Made by a program: the position numbers and the translations under genes
Notes under the pieces: model-generated
What the model saw: only the letters and a program-made list of their open reading frames with translations
Databases searched by the model: none
What the model was told of the DNA's origin: nothing
NCBI GenBank assembly: GCA_030533385.1
Contig: JAUNJG010000001.1
Coordinates: forward strand, 37,144 to 101,143
Source: Eubacteriales bacterium
GTDB taxonomy: Bacteria > Bacillota > Clostridia > Lachnospirales > Lachnospiraceae
DNA: 64,000 nucleotides
Direction of reading: 5' to 3'
In this document: piece by piece, positions 27,139-35,856 of the stretch
Layout of the letters: every line of letters starts with the position of its first letter
How positions within the stretch are numbered: the first letter of the stretch is position 1

Positions 27139-27915
27139 TCATAACGTCTGCTCGGAAAAAACAGAAGTCAGAAAACTTCTTCTGTGTATCGGGGTCGGTC
27201 CCATCTTTCTCAACGCTTCCATATGTGCCCTGGAACCGTAACCTTTGTTTGAGGCAAAGTCATAGCCAGGATAGATGCTGTCATATTCCACCATCATCCT
27301 GTCCCTCGTCACCTTCGCCATGATGCTGGCGGCCCCGATAGAAATACTTTTGGCGTCTCCCTTTATAATGGGAACCTGGGGAATCGAAACTCCCGGAATC
27401 GCCACCGCATCATTTAACAGCAGTGACGGCTCTACCGGCAAAGAGGCAATGGCTTTCCTCATCGCCTCATAGGTCGCCTGCAAAATGTTAATCTCATCGA
27501 TTCGCTCCGGAGAGGACATTCCATATCCCACGGCGACCGCCTCTTTTTTTATCACTTCGTAAAGCTCCTCCCTCTTTTTGGCAGAAAGCTTTTTGGAGTC
27601 GTTGATATAAAGAATCCTGGAATCTTTGGGCAGTATGACGGCGCCGGCTACCACCGGGCCTGCCAGGGGGCCTCTCCCCACTTCATCAATGCCGCAGATA
27701 TAAGAAAATTCCGCATATTCTTTTTCATACCGGCACAGCTCTTCCACCCGCCGTTTTTCTTCCTGATAGCGCATCCACCGTCTTTCCTGGACTTTGATGA
27801 AATCCTGCACTCCCTTTCTTTCGTCCTCTTTATATAGAATCAGCTTCGCCTCCAGATTCTCTATCGGCGTCCCCTTTATTTCTTCCTTGATCGCACGAAT
27901 ACTTTTTTCAGACAT
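27139..27915 (-). CDS. rnhB: Ribonuclease HII
   Basis: 258 residues; removes ribonucleotides and RNA primers from DNA hybrids. The catalytic carboxylates are visible in GIDEVGRGPLAGP (Asp-Glu), ILYINDSKKLS and LLNDAV, plus SIAAASIMAKV-type block GAASIMAKVTRD and the C-terminal YGS/H region NKGYGSRAHMEAL. A 60-residue N-terminal extension (ENLEAKLILYKEDERKGVQD) is typical of Firmicutes. The ATG at 27915 is preceded by GAGAGGG. Confidence 0.95.
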   Translation of the reverse strand: MSEKSIRAIKEEIKGTPIENLEAKLILYKEDERKGVQDFIKVQERRWMRYQEEKRRVEELCRYEKEYAEFSYICGIDEVGRGPLAGPVVAGAVILPKDSRILYINDSKKLSAKKREELYEVIKKEAVAVGYGMSSPERIDEINILQATYEAMRKAIASLPVEPSLLLNDAVAIPGVSIPQVPIIKGDAKSISIGAASIMAKVTRDRMMVEYDSIYPGYDFASNKGYGSRAHMEALRKMGPTPIHRRSFLTSVFSEQTL

Positions 27916-27945
27916 TTTGTCCCTCTCCTCCGACACGAACCTTTC

Positions 27946-28551
27946 TCAATCTACAGAACCAAATTTCGTCAGCGGCCAAATGCGAATCCACACCTTTCCG
28001 ATAATCTCGGAGCGATGTACCGGACCTACCTCCTCAAATCTGCTGTCGTAGCTCACGGGACGGTTATCTCCCAGACAAAAATACTCATCTTCTTCCAGAG
28101 TAAATGGCTCCTCGGCGATTCCACCATTTTCGATATAGTCCGTTATCCCGTAAATGTCTTCCTCCAGCTCTTCTCCGTCAATGTAGACTTCTCCATCGTA
28201 AATCTGCACGGTCTCTCCCGGAAGTCCGATGATCCTTTTAATAAAATAAGGGTGCTCGCCCCCCTCTTCCGGTCCCGGGAAAATAATAATGTCAAACCGG
28301 GAAGGTTCCGAGAGGTGATAGGTGAGCTTGTCCATAATCAGATTTTGTCCGTTGGCCAGCGTCGGATCCATGGAATCCCCGTTTACCACCGTCCTCTGGC
28401 CCACATAGCGGAGAATGACAAAAACGATGAGGCAGATGATCGCCGCATATGCAATGGTTCCCAGCACTTCCCTCATCATGCTGTCCTTCTTCTCCTCCTG
28501 CTCCTTGTTACCTTCTATTTCAGAAACTTTGTCCTTTTCATTTTCTTTCAT
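27946..28551 (-). CDS. lepB: Signal peptidase I (first of two)
   Basis: About 201 residues. A highly charged cytoplasmic tail of about 35 residues (KENEKDKVSEIEGNKEQE) precedes one membrane segment. Catalytic serine in VNGDSMDPTL and lysine in YFIKRIIGLPGE define the Ser/Lys dyad; the later box FCLGDNRPVSYDSR is also present. Cleaves Sec-type signal peptides at the outer face of the membrane. Encoded 23 bases downstream of rbgA. The second copy at 29468-29974 has no long charged tail, so the two may differ in regulation or substrate. Confidence 0.94.
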   Translation of the reverse strand: MKENEKDKVSEIEGNKEQEEKKDSMMREVLGTIAYAAIICLIVFVILRYVGQRTVVNGDSMDPTLANGQNLIMDKLTYHLSEPSRFDIIIFPGPEEGGEHPYFIKRIIGLPGETVQIYDGEVYIDGEELEEDIYGITDYIENGGIAEEPFTLEEDEYFCLGDNRPVSYDSRFEEVGPVHRSEIIGKVWIRIWPLTKFGSVD

Positions 28552-28574
28552 GGTTTCGTCCTCCGCTCTGCATC

Positions 28575-29456
28575 TCACATCTTTCTTTCATCCGTTCCCT
28601 TAGGAAACATCTTTCCCTCCGGCATCTCCAACGAAATCAGCCCAAGGCGAAGAGAACGGTAATCGTCCAGCACAATCAGACCTGCCTTTTCCAAATCAGG
28701 CTGTCCCCCTTTTCCAAGACATCCTCTTTCCAGTGCAATGTTCTCCAACACCGCAAGCGCTTTTGACCTTTCTTCTACATGATAACGTGCCTCCAGGGCG
28801 CCCGGATACTCTTCCTGCAAAAATCCAAGGAACGCAATTGCCATCTCGGTTGTGTCCAAAATCTCTTCTTTGATGGAGCCAATCCACGCCAGCCGAAGAC
28901 CCACCTTCTGATCTTCAAATTTTGGCCACAAAATTCCCGGCGTGTCCAAAAGCTCCACGTTTTTATTTATTTTAATCCACTGTTTTCCTTTTGTCACCCC
29001 CGGCTTATTCCCTGTCTTGGTGCAGGCCTTTCCGGCAAAAGAATTGATGAACGTCGATTTTCCCACATTGGGAATACCGGCAATCATTGCGCGAACCGGA
29101 CGGTTTAAGATTCCTCTCTTTCTATCTCTCTCCTTCTTATCCCGGCAGGCTTCCTCTATCAGTTTTTTTACTTCCTTCATTCCGGCACCGCTCCGGGAAT
29201 TGACCTTCGCCACAAAAAAACCTTTTTCCTTATAATAGTTCTCCCATTCCTTCGTGATGCGGGCATCCGCCATATCAATTTTATTCAGCACAATCAGGCG
29301 GGCCTTATTTTTTGCCAGCTCATCAATATCCGGATTTTTGCTGCTAAGGGGAACTCTGGCGTCTACCAGTTCCACCATAATGTCAATCAATTTAATGTTT
29401 TCCTGCATCATTCTTCTGGCCTTTGTCATATGGCCAGGATACCATTGAAAATGCAT
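28575..29456 (-). CDS. rbgA: Ribosome biogenesis GTPase YlqF/RbgA
   Basis: 293 residues. Circularly permuted GTPase: the G4 motif LNKIDM (about residue 60) comes before G1 GIPNVGKST (about 128) and G3 DTPG (about 174). The N-terminus MHFQWYPGHMTKARRMM is diagnostic. Needed for a late step of 50S assembly in B. subtilis. C-terminal ANTAR-like domain follows. It sits between two signal peptidase genes; start behind TGGAGG. Confidence 0.95.
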   Translation of the reverse strand: MHFQWYPGHMTKARRMMQENIKLIDIMVELVDARVPLSSKNPDIDELAKNKARLIVLNKIDMADARITKEWENYYKEKGFFVAKVNSRSGAGMKEVKKLIEEACRDKKERDRKRGILNRPVRAMIAGIPNVGKSTFINSFAGKACTKTGNKPGVTKGKQWIKINKNVELLDTPGILWPKFEDQKVGLRLAWIGSIKEEILDTTEMAIAFLGFLQEEYPGALEARYHVEERSKALAVLENIALERGCLGKGGQPDLEKAGLIVLDDYRSLRLGLISLEMPEGKMFPKGTDERKM

Positions 29457-29467
29457 AGATACCTCCA

Positions 29468-29974
29468 TTATTGTCCTTTTTGTATCCTTCCTGATATTTT
29501 ACCTACAAATTGTGTTCTTTTTATATTCCCTATGTTAGCCGCCCTGGAATCTTCACTGTTATTGCAATTGTCTCCCATGACAAAATACTCATCTTCCCCA
29601 AGTTCCACCTCGTAGGAAGCCAGCCCCGGAGAGAGAATCTCCTCCTCAAAGGATATCCCGGTCTCCTTTCCGTCAATCCATATTTTTCCGTCTGCAATCT
29701 GTATTTTTTCTCCCGGCAGCCCAATCACCCGCTTCACCGTATAATGTACCGACGTTCCGTTTTCTATCTCAAGCAAAGTAACGTCCATCCTCGCCGGATC
29801 ATTGAAACGATAGCCCAGCTTATTGACAAAAACCCGGTCGCCATCCTGATAGGTCGGCTGCATCGACTCTCCGTGAACCGCCACAATCTGAAAACAAAAT
29901 TGTATCAGAAAACCGGCCAAAAAGACAGCGCCCGCAATCTCTCCTACCCAAAATCCGATGCGGCGAATCATCAT
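29468..29974 (-). CDS. lepB: Signal peptidase I (second copy)
   Basis: 168 residues from the ATG at 29974, which is followed by a second ATG and preceded by AAGGAAAGG. One N-terminal membrane segment (GEIAGAVFLAGFLIQFCFQ), catalytic serine in VHGESMQPTY and lysine in TVKRVIGLPGE; box E region YFVMGDNCNNSEDSR is present. Encoded between rplS and rbgA. Sequence is clearly divergent from the other copy, so this is an old duplication or separate lineage. Confidence 0.94.
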   Translation of the reverse strand: MMIRRIGFWVGEIAGAVFLAGFLIQFCFQIVAVHGESMQPTYQDGDRVFVNKLGYRFNDPARMDVTLLEIENGTSVHYTVKRVIGLPGEKIQIADGKIWIDGKETGISFEEEILSPGLASYEVELGEDEYFVMGDNCNNSEDSRAANIGNIKRTQFVGKISGRIQKGQ

Positions 29975-30078
29975 GTTTCGCCTTTCCTTATACCTGTAGT
30001 TTTTTATTGACATCGCAAAATCTCCATATGGAAAAACAGGGCAAGTATAAATACTCGCCCCGATTTCCTGTTCTGATA

Positions 30079-30426
30079 TTATTTAACTAATTCTTTTACT
30101 TTGGCCTTCTTGCCGATTCTGCCGCGCAGATAGTAAAGTTTTGCACGTCTTACCTTACCTTTGCGAATTACATCAATCTTTGTAACGATTGGAGAATGTA
30201 ACGGCCATGTCTTTTCTACGCCGATTCCGTTGGAGAACTTTCTCACCGTAAATGTCTCTTTTGCTCCGCCGTTCTGTCTTTTGATAACCGTGCCCTCAAA
30301 CACCTGGATTCTTTCACGGTTACCTTCCACAACCTTTGCGGATACTCTTACAGTGTCTCCCACGCGGAAGCTGTCAACTTCTGGTTTCAACTGTGCATCT
30401 TCGATGCTCTTGATAATATCTTTCAT
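30079..30426 (-). CDS. rplS: 50S ribosomal protein L19
   Basis: 115 residues, full length. [25 protein letters not shown] and [18 protein letters not shown], then the C-terminal [18 protein letters not shown], are diagnostic. Sits at the 30S-50S interface. Start behind AGGAGG. It has its own promoter at 30505-30533, which makes sense because the usual upstream neighbour trmD is 7 kb away here. Confidence 0.97.
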   Translation of the reverse strand: MKDIIKSIEDAQLKPEVDSFRVGDTVRVSAKVVEGNRERIQVFEGTVIKRQNGGAKETFTVRKFSNGIGVEKTWPLHSPIVTKIDVIRKGKVRRAKLYYLRGRIGKKAKVKELVK

Positions 30427-30504
30427 GTGTGACCTCCTAATATATCTGGGTGTTCTTAATACCTCTTCTGTAACAGCGGACCACCTTTTTTTCACAACTA
30501 TGAA

Positions 30505-30533
30505 ATGATAGCACAAATCATTCTTTCATGCAA
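30505..30533 (-). promoter_or_regulatory. Predicted sigma-A promoter of rplS
   Basis: Minus strand TTGCAT, 17-base spacer, TATCAT. The transcript would start about 70 bases before the L19 start codon. Confidence 0.6.
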
Positions 30534-30578
30534 GAGTTTTTTCTTATAAACTATCCAAAAAAAGTAACCGTTCCCCCT

Positions 30579-30633
30579 GGCATCTCAGGTTCACAGCCGA
30601 CACTGCCGTCCGCCGCTACCGCAGCGACTCCCC
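30579..30633 (+). repeat. Dispersed intergenic repeat, copy overlapping the end of the BtpA gene
   Basis: Aligns over about 55 bases with the inverted copy at 32511-32571 and, less well, with 52307-52364 (shared core CAGC(T/C)GACACTGC). The last codons and stop of the BtpA-like gene (30616) fall inside this copy. Confidence 0.55.
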
Positions 30634-31410
30634 TTTTGCTTCTTTGATAAATATTTCTGCCCTTGCCGGATCAATCGGATTTTTCATATTTCCATTTTTA
30701 ATCCAGGTAGCGACAGAAACTCCGTCATAGTATTTCATCAGCTCCCGAATATTTTCTCCCGTTGCACCGCCTCCGAGAATCACCGGAGTATCCGGAAGTT
30801 TTTTCCTCACTTTTTGAATCATCTCAATGCTTTCTTCCTGAGTTTTTCCGGACATGAACAATCCATCGGCAAACGCTTCATGGACGCATTCCCACGCAGC
30901 ATCTTCTATCGGCTTCCTTCCCAAAGGAATCCCGTGTACCTCATATACATCTGCATACACAGGCACCTTTGATCCTGTTCTCTTTCTCATCTCCGCAATT
31001 TCCACACATTGTCCCTGAAGAATCCCGGCGCTGGTCACATTGGCCCCGGTATAAAGATGTTCTACTCTCACAAAATCTGCTCCCACCGCATCGGCCACCG
31101 ACAATCCTGCCACGCCATCCCAGTTTACCAAAATTCCCATAACCAACTCAGGGAACCTCTTTTTTATTTCATAAGAAATTCTTGTCATATATGCAATTGC
31201 TTCCGGTCTGGAAATCTGCCGTATCGGCATATCGTTCATGTTCTGGACAATAATTCCGTCAAAATGATTTTCTGCCACCATCTCCGTCTCCCGAAGAGCC
31301 ATGTCAACAATTTTATCCACGCTCATATCGCGATGTCTGTAACTTCCCGGAAGAGGTTCCGGCTGAATCATGGAAAGCACCATCTTTTCTATCCCGCGTA
31401 AATATCTCAT
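30616..31410 (-). CDS. BtpA/SgcQ family protein
   Basis: 264 residues of the BtpA family, TIM-barrel proteins. Recognisable blocks are MIQPEPLPGSYRHRD near the N-terminus, GIIVQNMNDMP, the GILVNWDGVAGLSVADAVGADFVRVE strand pair and the C-terminal phosphate-binding-like ILGGGATGENI. BtpA was linked to photosystem I in cyanobacteria, and SgcQ lies in an E. coli PTS operon; the reaction is not known to me. Here it is last in a PTS operon with an eIF2B-like gene five bases upstream. The phosphate-binding-like loop suggests a sugar-phosphate substrate (inference). Confidence 0.88.
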   Translation of the reverse strand: MRYLRGIEKMVLSMIQPEPLPGSYRHRDMSVDKIVDMALRETEMVAENHFDGIIVQNMNDMPIRQISRPEAIAYMTRISYEIKKRFPELVMGILVNWDGVAGLSVADAVGADFVRVEHLYTGANVTSAGILQGQCVEIAEMRKRTGSKVPVYADVYEVHGIPLGRKPIEDAAWECVHEAFADGLFMSGKTQEESIEMIQKVRKKLPDTPVILGGGATGENIRELMKYYDGVSVATWIKNGNMKNPIDPARAEIFIKEAKGESLR

Positions 31411-31415
31411 TTCTT

Positions 31416-32390
31416 TTATTCTCCTCTCAGTTTCCTGCTATAATCCATAGATATTTCATACATCTGACCGGAAGGAATGATTCCTTTTTCCGTAATAAAA
31501 GCATGTATGAATTCCGGTTTCACTCCAACCAGTTCCGGCGTGATAAAATCAATGTCTTCCGCCGCCTCATCTGAAGTCCAGCCTTCCGACAGCTTCCGTT
31601 CCAGATTTTGGAAAACCAGATTCTTTTTCCCTCCAAACGCCGGCCTGACATCCAACTTTATCATCGGAGTGATAAAATACAGTGGGATATCAAAATATTT
31701 ACATAACAATCCCACAATATCCGAACCCGTCGTATTAAATCCTGTTCCATCCGGATAAAATGTCTCCGCTCCCATAAATACTGCATCGCATTCTTTTATG
31801 TAGTACATCATGGACGCTTCCGGAATGAACTTTACATGATGCCCTGCTTCCCTGCAAGCTTTCACAAAAGGCTTTCCGCCGTCGATGACCCGGCTTTCCG
31901 CCACAAGAACATTGTACTCATGTCCATTCTCAGAAAGCCCCCTCAAAAATTTTTCCACCGTGCTGGAATAATCATAAACAAAAATGTTTTTCATGTCTTT
32001 TGCCAATGTGACTCCAAACTTCACACACTGGCTGACGTCCTCTGCCGCCTTCCGTCTGTAATCATCTTTTGTATGGATGATTTCTTTTGCTGCCTCATCT
32101 ATCTCCATTGCAGCATAGTTATCTATGCCCTGAATCATAATTCTTATTGCATTAGCAACTGCCTGGCTGGCCTCTCCCCTTGTAGAAATAAAATAATCCG
32201 CAACCTGTTTTATTTCTCCGATGACCTGCCCGGTCTGTCTCTTTTCTTCTGCACCTCGCCTGGCGATTTCTTCAAACATTTCTCCTATCATCGAAATATG
32301 ACGGCTGGCTCCCAGAATCTTTTGCTCTACGATGGCATCAAAAGACTCTCTGACCCCGTCTGGTAAAATCTCTCTGACTAATTTCTCCAT
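31416..32390 (-). CDS. eIF2B-like / sugar-phosphate isomerase-like protein
   Basis: 324 residues of the IF-2B superfamily, which holds eIF2B subunits, methylthioribose-1-phosphate isomerase and ribose-1,5-bisphosphate isomerase. An N-terminal helical domain (about 1-115) precedes a Rossmann-like domain with KNIFVYDYSSTVEKFL, VLVAESRVIDGGKPFVK, CDAVFMGAETFYPDGTGFNTTGSD and FGGKKNLVFQN. The isomerases use a cysteine in a THCN-type motif and an aspartate in a GAD motif; here the matching places read VYDYS and GAE, so neither catalytic residue is evident. It may therefore bind a ligand or use a different chemistry. Lies between a repeat copy and the BtpA gene. Confidence 0.8.
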   Translation of the reverse strand: MEKLVREILPDGVRESFDAIVEQKILGASRHISMIGEMFEEIARRGAEEKRQTGQVIGEIKQVADYFISTRGEASQAVANAIRIMIQGIDNYAAMEIDEAAKEIIHTKDDYRRKAAEDVSQCVKFGVTLAKDMKNIFVYDYSSTVEKFLRGLSENGHEYNVLVAESRVIDGGKPFVKACREAGHHVKFIPEASMMYYIKECDAVFMGAETFYPDGTGFNTTGSDIVGLLCKYFDIPLYFITPMIKLDVRPAFGGKKNLVFQNLERKLSEGWTSDEAAEDIDFITPELVGVKPEFIHAFITEKGIIPSGQMYEISMDYSRKLRGE

Positions 32391-32510
32391 TTTCTTACTC
32401 CTGTTTCTTTGTCATAACGGTTCAGCCACTCCTGATAAAGACAATGCCCAACGTAAGCCCGATCACACAGGGAATTGTCATTTATCAGGTATATGGCCTT
32501 TCGCCGGAAT

Positions 32511-32571
32511 CGAGGGTTTTGCTGCGATAGCAGCGGGCAGCAGTGTCAGCTGCAAACCCGGGATGCTATAG
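32511..32571 (-). repeat. Dispersed intergenic repeat, inverted copy inside the PTS operon
   Basis: Imperfect palindrome that starts GAGGGTTTTGCTGC and ends GCTGCAAACCC before GGGATGCTATAG. The reverse complement aligns with 52307-52364 (27 of about 28 bases in the core) and with 30579-30633. It occupies the 190-base gap between the second amidohydrolase and the eIF2B-like gene. Confidence 0.65.
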
Positions 32572-32579
32572 CTGAATCG

Positions 32580-33317
32580 TTATTTCTTTTCCCATAAATG
32601 TAATAATCTGTCGGCATTTCCGCCAAATACATCTGCCTTCCATTCCTCATCCATATGAAACATATCATACACGTCCAGAGAACATCTTGTCAGACGCTCC
32701 GGATAGGAGGAACCGAATAACAATTTCTCCCTCGGCGCTGCCGAGATGGATTTTTTTAGAATCTGAACTTCATATTGATTGGATGTCTCCAGATATACAT
32801 TCGGATAACGAGACGCCAAGTCCACGCATCCGTAACCATAGTCAAAACATCCCATATGTAAAAAGATAAAAGAAGTGTGCGGATGCCGCTCCACATGCTT
32901 GATCCACTGCTGCGGCATTCCATTCGCTCCCATTCCGGTAAAGACTTTCACCGCCGCTCCCATCTTCTCCGCAGCATTTATCACTTCCTCCACTCCCTCA
33001 CAATGGTCAGGATAATATCCGTGCCGCAAAGGCTGAAGTTCTATCATTTTCATTCCGGGCATGCTGAGCGCCTTTTCGCACTGCGCCACGCAATCCTTTT
33101 CTTTCGGGTTGATAACGGCACAACCCGCCAGTTTATCAGGATGTCTTGATACAAAGGCAGAAATGTATTCATTATTTTCTTCCACACTGCCTCCGTCCAG
33201 ACAGGACACCACTCTGAAATCCACATGATTCCTCTGCATATCAAAAAGCAGTTCTTCTTCCGCCTTTTTCTGGTTGTCTCCCAATCTTCGAATATGTGAA
33301 TGAATATCAATTATCAT
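32580..33317 (-). CDS. Amidohydrolase-superfamily protein (amidohydrolase_2 type), copy 2
   Basis: 245 residues, metal-dependent TIM-barrel hydrolase. N-terminal metal motif DIHSHIRRLG, middle FIFLHMGCFDYGYG and the C-terminal LLFGSSYPERLTRCS (the usual place of the catalytic aspartate has Ser-Tyr-Pro: GSSYP against GTDWP in copy 1). It is paralogous to the gene at 35853-36593 (shared LRHGYYPD / WKHGYYPD block) but the loss of the aspartate makes its activity doubtful. Located downstream of PTS IID in the same operon. Confidence 0.8.
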   Translation of the reverse strand: MIIDIHSHIRRLGDNQKKAEEELLFDMQRNHVDFRVVSCLDGGSVEENNEYISAFVSRHPDKLAGCAVINPKEKDCVAQCEKALSMPGMKMIELQPLRHGYYPDHCEGVEEVINAAEKMGAAVKVFTGMGANGMPQQWIKHVERHPHTSFIFLHMGCFDYGYGCVDLASRYPNVYLETSNQYEVQILKKSISAAPREKLLFGSSYPERLTRCSLDVYDMFHMDEEWKADVFGGNADRLLHLWEKK

Positions 33318-33332
33318 CAGACTTCCTCCTGT

Positions 33333-34148
33333 TTATCCTAAAATTCCAAACCAGGCTCCCACAATGCCTACGACCATCGTGATCAAAATCAATTTGACCG
33401 CTGAGATTTTCTTCTTTGTAATCATCCAGTACATCACAAGCGTATATAACAGTCCCAAAACTCCCGGCATCAATCCGTCTAAAATTTCCTGAATATTTAA
33501 CACGGTATCTCCGCTCGCATATTCTATAGGGATATTAATCACGACGAGGGCCGGAATAAATCCTCCGACTATCGTATATGCCGCAATGGCCGCCAAATCC
33601 GAAATCTTGCTGATCAGACCGCTGGACTGAATTTTTTCCACAAACTTTACACCCTGTTTGTATCCCTGGAACACGCCAAGATATCTCACCCCAAGAGACA
33701 CAATCGCCATACCGATTACAAAGAAAATCGGTCCGAACCATCCCAGGCCCGAGTTTACGAAAGAGATGGCCAATCCTGCCAGAATCGGTCTTGCCGTTCC
33801 GTTTAAAAGAGAGTCTCCAAGGCCCGCCAAAGGCCCCATCAGCGCTGTTTTTACGGCGTTGATGGAATCCGGGTCGATATCTCCTTCCGTCGCATACCGC
33901 TCCTCCATGGCCGCCGCCACTCCTACAGGTATTGCAGAAGTGATATCGTTGGTGAGAAAATATTCCATGTGTCGTTCATATGCTTCTCTTTTTTCATCCG
34001 GATCCTCATAATATTTTTCAATGACCGGCATCATGGCCTCCGTGAATCCGGCATTTTGCTGCCGCTCATAATTGTTTGCTCCTCGTATCGTCAGCTGGTG
34101 TCTGAATACTTTCCATAATTCTTTATTTGTAAGCTTTGTCTCACCCAT
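33333..34148 (-). CDS. PTS mannose/sorbose-family transporter, IID component
   Basis: 271 residues. The family blocks are present: WKVFRHQLTIRGANNYERQQNAGF, PVIEKYY, TAMMGPLAGLGDSLL-like ALMGPLAGLGDSLLNGTARPI, and terminal hydrophobic segments. Works with IIC as the membrane channel for sugar uptake with phosphorylation. Follows IIC by about 20 bases. Confidence 0.92.
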   Translation of the reverse strand: MGETKLTNKELWKVFRHQLTIRGANNYERQQNAGFTEAMMPVIEKYYEDPDEKREAYERHMEYFLTNDITSAIPVGVAAAMEERYATEGDIDPDSINAVKTALMGPLAGLGDSLLNGTARPILAGLAISFVNSGLGWFGPIFFVIGMAIVSLGVRYLGVFQGYKQGVKFVEKIQSSGLISKISDLAAIAAYTIVGGFIPALVVINIPIEYASGDTVLNIQEILDGLMPGVLGLLYTLVMYWMITKKKISAVKLILITMVVGIVGAWFGILG

Positions 34149-34168
34149 TTTCCATTCTTCCTTTCTTC

Positions 34169-34927
34169 CTAAACCTGTTTGGAATCTTTCTCTCCCTCAA
34201 TGACAAAATAGTAGTACATGGCAACACAAACCACTGCCAAAACCGCAACTCCTATCATATTGATTTCGAGGTAGGAGGCCACAAAAAAACCGAGAAGGCA
34301 AAATGGCCAGAATTTTTTTGCTTTAATAGAACCTAACAGCAATGCAAATCCAACAGCACCGATCATGCTTCCTCCCACGGAGAGGCCTGTAATAATCTGG
34401 TCAGGAATTGCGTCTATAATCCCCTGTACATAAGATGCTCCAAAATATATCGCCAGGAAAGTAGGCACTCCGTACAATACCGCATTAACAATCATCGGAA
34501 AAACAAGGTTGTTTAACACAATCCCTCTCTTGTCCAACCGCTCTACAGCCTTTTCCACCCGGTGCATAAACCATACGTTGATAACAGAATTCTGAACAGT
34601 TTCCGCCACCTGCCCGATGAAAGAAACCGGGAGGGCGGTTGCCACCGCAATGTCCGTTCCGCCACCTGCCAAAATGGCAATTCCCGTCGCGATCGCCGTG
34701 CTGATCGTCGGGTTAGGCGGCACAGCCGTTCCTACGAAAATAACTGCCAGGAACATCAACTCCACCGTCACTCCGACCGCAAAGCCCGTCGCCGCATCCC
34801 CCATAATAAGACCGACCACCGGACCGACTACAATAGGTCTGAAAATGTGTATTTGCGTTGTATGGGAATCAATGAAGGCAACTGTCACAAACAGAGCCAC
34901 CAAAAACGCCTGCATAAATAAACTCAT
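34169..34927 (-). CDS. PTS mannose/sorbose-family transporter, IIC component
   Basis: 252 residues with several membrane segments. SLFMQAFLVALFVTVAF at the start and the PPNPTISTAIATGIAILAGG block belong to the sorbose IIC family. Forms the translocation channel with IID. Substrate unknown. Start behind GGAGG. Confidence 0.9.
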   Translation of the reverse strand: MSLFMQAFLVALFVTVAFIDSHTTQIHIFRPIVVGPVVGLIMGDAATGFAVGVTVELMFLAVIFVGTAVPPNPTISTAIATGIAILAGGGTDIAVATALPVSFIGQVAETVQNSVINVWFMHRVEKAVERLDKRGIVLNNLVFPMIVNAVLYGVPTFLAIYFGASYVQGIIDAIPDQIITGLSVGGSMIGAVGFALLLGSIKAKKFWPFCLLGFFVASYLEINMIGVAVLAVVCVAMYYYFVIEGEKDSKQV

Positions 34928-34946
34928 ACTTTTTTCCTCCTGTCTT

Positions 34947-35435
34947 TTATGCCAATTTGTTTTTCTTCAAAAGATTCATGACATCCTGGCTTCTCTCGCT
35001 TGGCACCGCTCTTACTTCCAAGGACACGCCTTCCTCATAAATCTTTTTCACGAATTCAACATCTTCCGGAAATACCCAAAGATTTCCAAGAACCTTTGTC
35101 TTTCCTTTTTTCATGTTCATGTTTCCCACATTGATGGTGTTATCCTTAAATCCTGCCTGAACAAACTGCAAAGCCTGCTCCGGTCCTCTGACAAGAAGCA
35201 GCGCTTTTCCTTCTTCTTCCGAAGACTGTAAATATGCGATGGCATCGGACACTCCAAAAATTTTTAATTTTATACTGTCCGGCGTCGCCATTTTTAAGAG
35301 CGACTGGGTAAATTCGTCTTTGGCGGCTTTATCATCTGCCACCACAATTGTGTCGGCGTCCGCATGAGCAATCCAGGCCGTGATAACCTGCCCGTGAATC
35401 AATCTGTCATCAATCCGAAATACACTTACTTTCAT
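34947..35435 (-). CDS. PTS mannose/sorbose-family transporter, IIB component
   Basis: 162 residues. The N-terminus VFRIDDRLIHGQVITAWIAH carries the phosphorylated histidine in LIHGQV. Transfers phosphate from IIA to the incoming sugar. Cytoplasmic. Start behind AAAGGAG. Immediately downstream of IIA and upstream of IIC. Confidence 0.94.
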   Translation of the reverse strand: MKVSVFRIDDRLIHGQVITAWIAHADADTIVVADDKAAKDEFTQSLLKMATPDSIKLKIFGVSDAIAYLQSSEEEGKALLLVRGPEQALQFVQAGFKDNTINVGNMNMKKGKTKVLGNLWVFPEDVEFVKKIYEEGVSLEVRAVPSERSQDVMNLLKKNKLA

Positions 35436-35460
35436 CGTTTCTTTCTCCTTTTTCTAAGCT

Positions 35461-35856
35461 TTATAATTCGCTAAGTCCCATCGTTTCTTTCAACTGTTTC
35501 AAGATAGAAGCCGCCAACTCTTGTACTGTCTGTCCCTCACCCTGTCTTTCCATCAAAGCTGCGATTAACATCGGCAAATTCATACCATACATCACTGCGA
35601 TATGTTCATTTTTAAAGGAATATCTGGACACCACATTGAATGGGGTTCCACCTCTCAGGTCACAAAGAATCAGATATTCGTCCTTCTCAGAAACATTCTT
35701 CAACTTTTCTGCAAATACCTCATTCAACTCATCAGCCCCCATATCCGGCGCCAGGCTCACACATTCGACCTCTTTTTGTTCTCCGAGCAGCATCTCCACC
35801 GACTGCATCATTCCTTCCGCCATCCCGCCATGGGAAGTGACAATCATATGAATCAT
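35461..35856 (-). CDS. PTS mannose-family transporter, IIA component
   Basis: About 131 residues. The phosphorylated histidine lies in VTSHGGMAEGM near the N-terminus, and the CDLRGGTPFNVVS block is conserved. Receives phosphate from HPr. The ATG at 35856 overlaps the stop codon of the first amidohydrolase (ATGA overlap), showing tight coupling of hydrolase and transporter. GGAGG lies upstream. Confidence 0.92.
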   Translation of the reverse strand: MIHMIVTSHGGMAEGMMQSVEMLLGEQKEVECVSLAPDMGADELNEVFAEKLKNVSEKDEYLILCDLRGGTPFNVVSRYSFKNEHIAVMYGMNLPMLIAALMERQGEGQTVQELAASILKQLKETMGLSEL

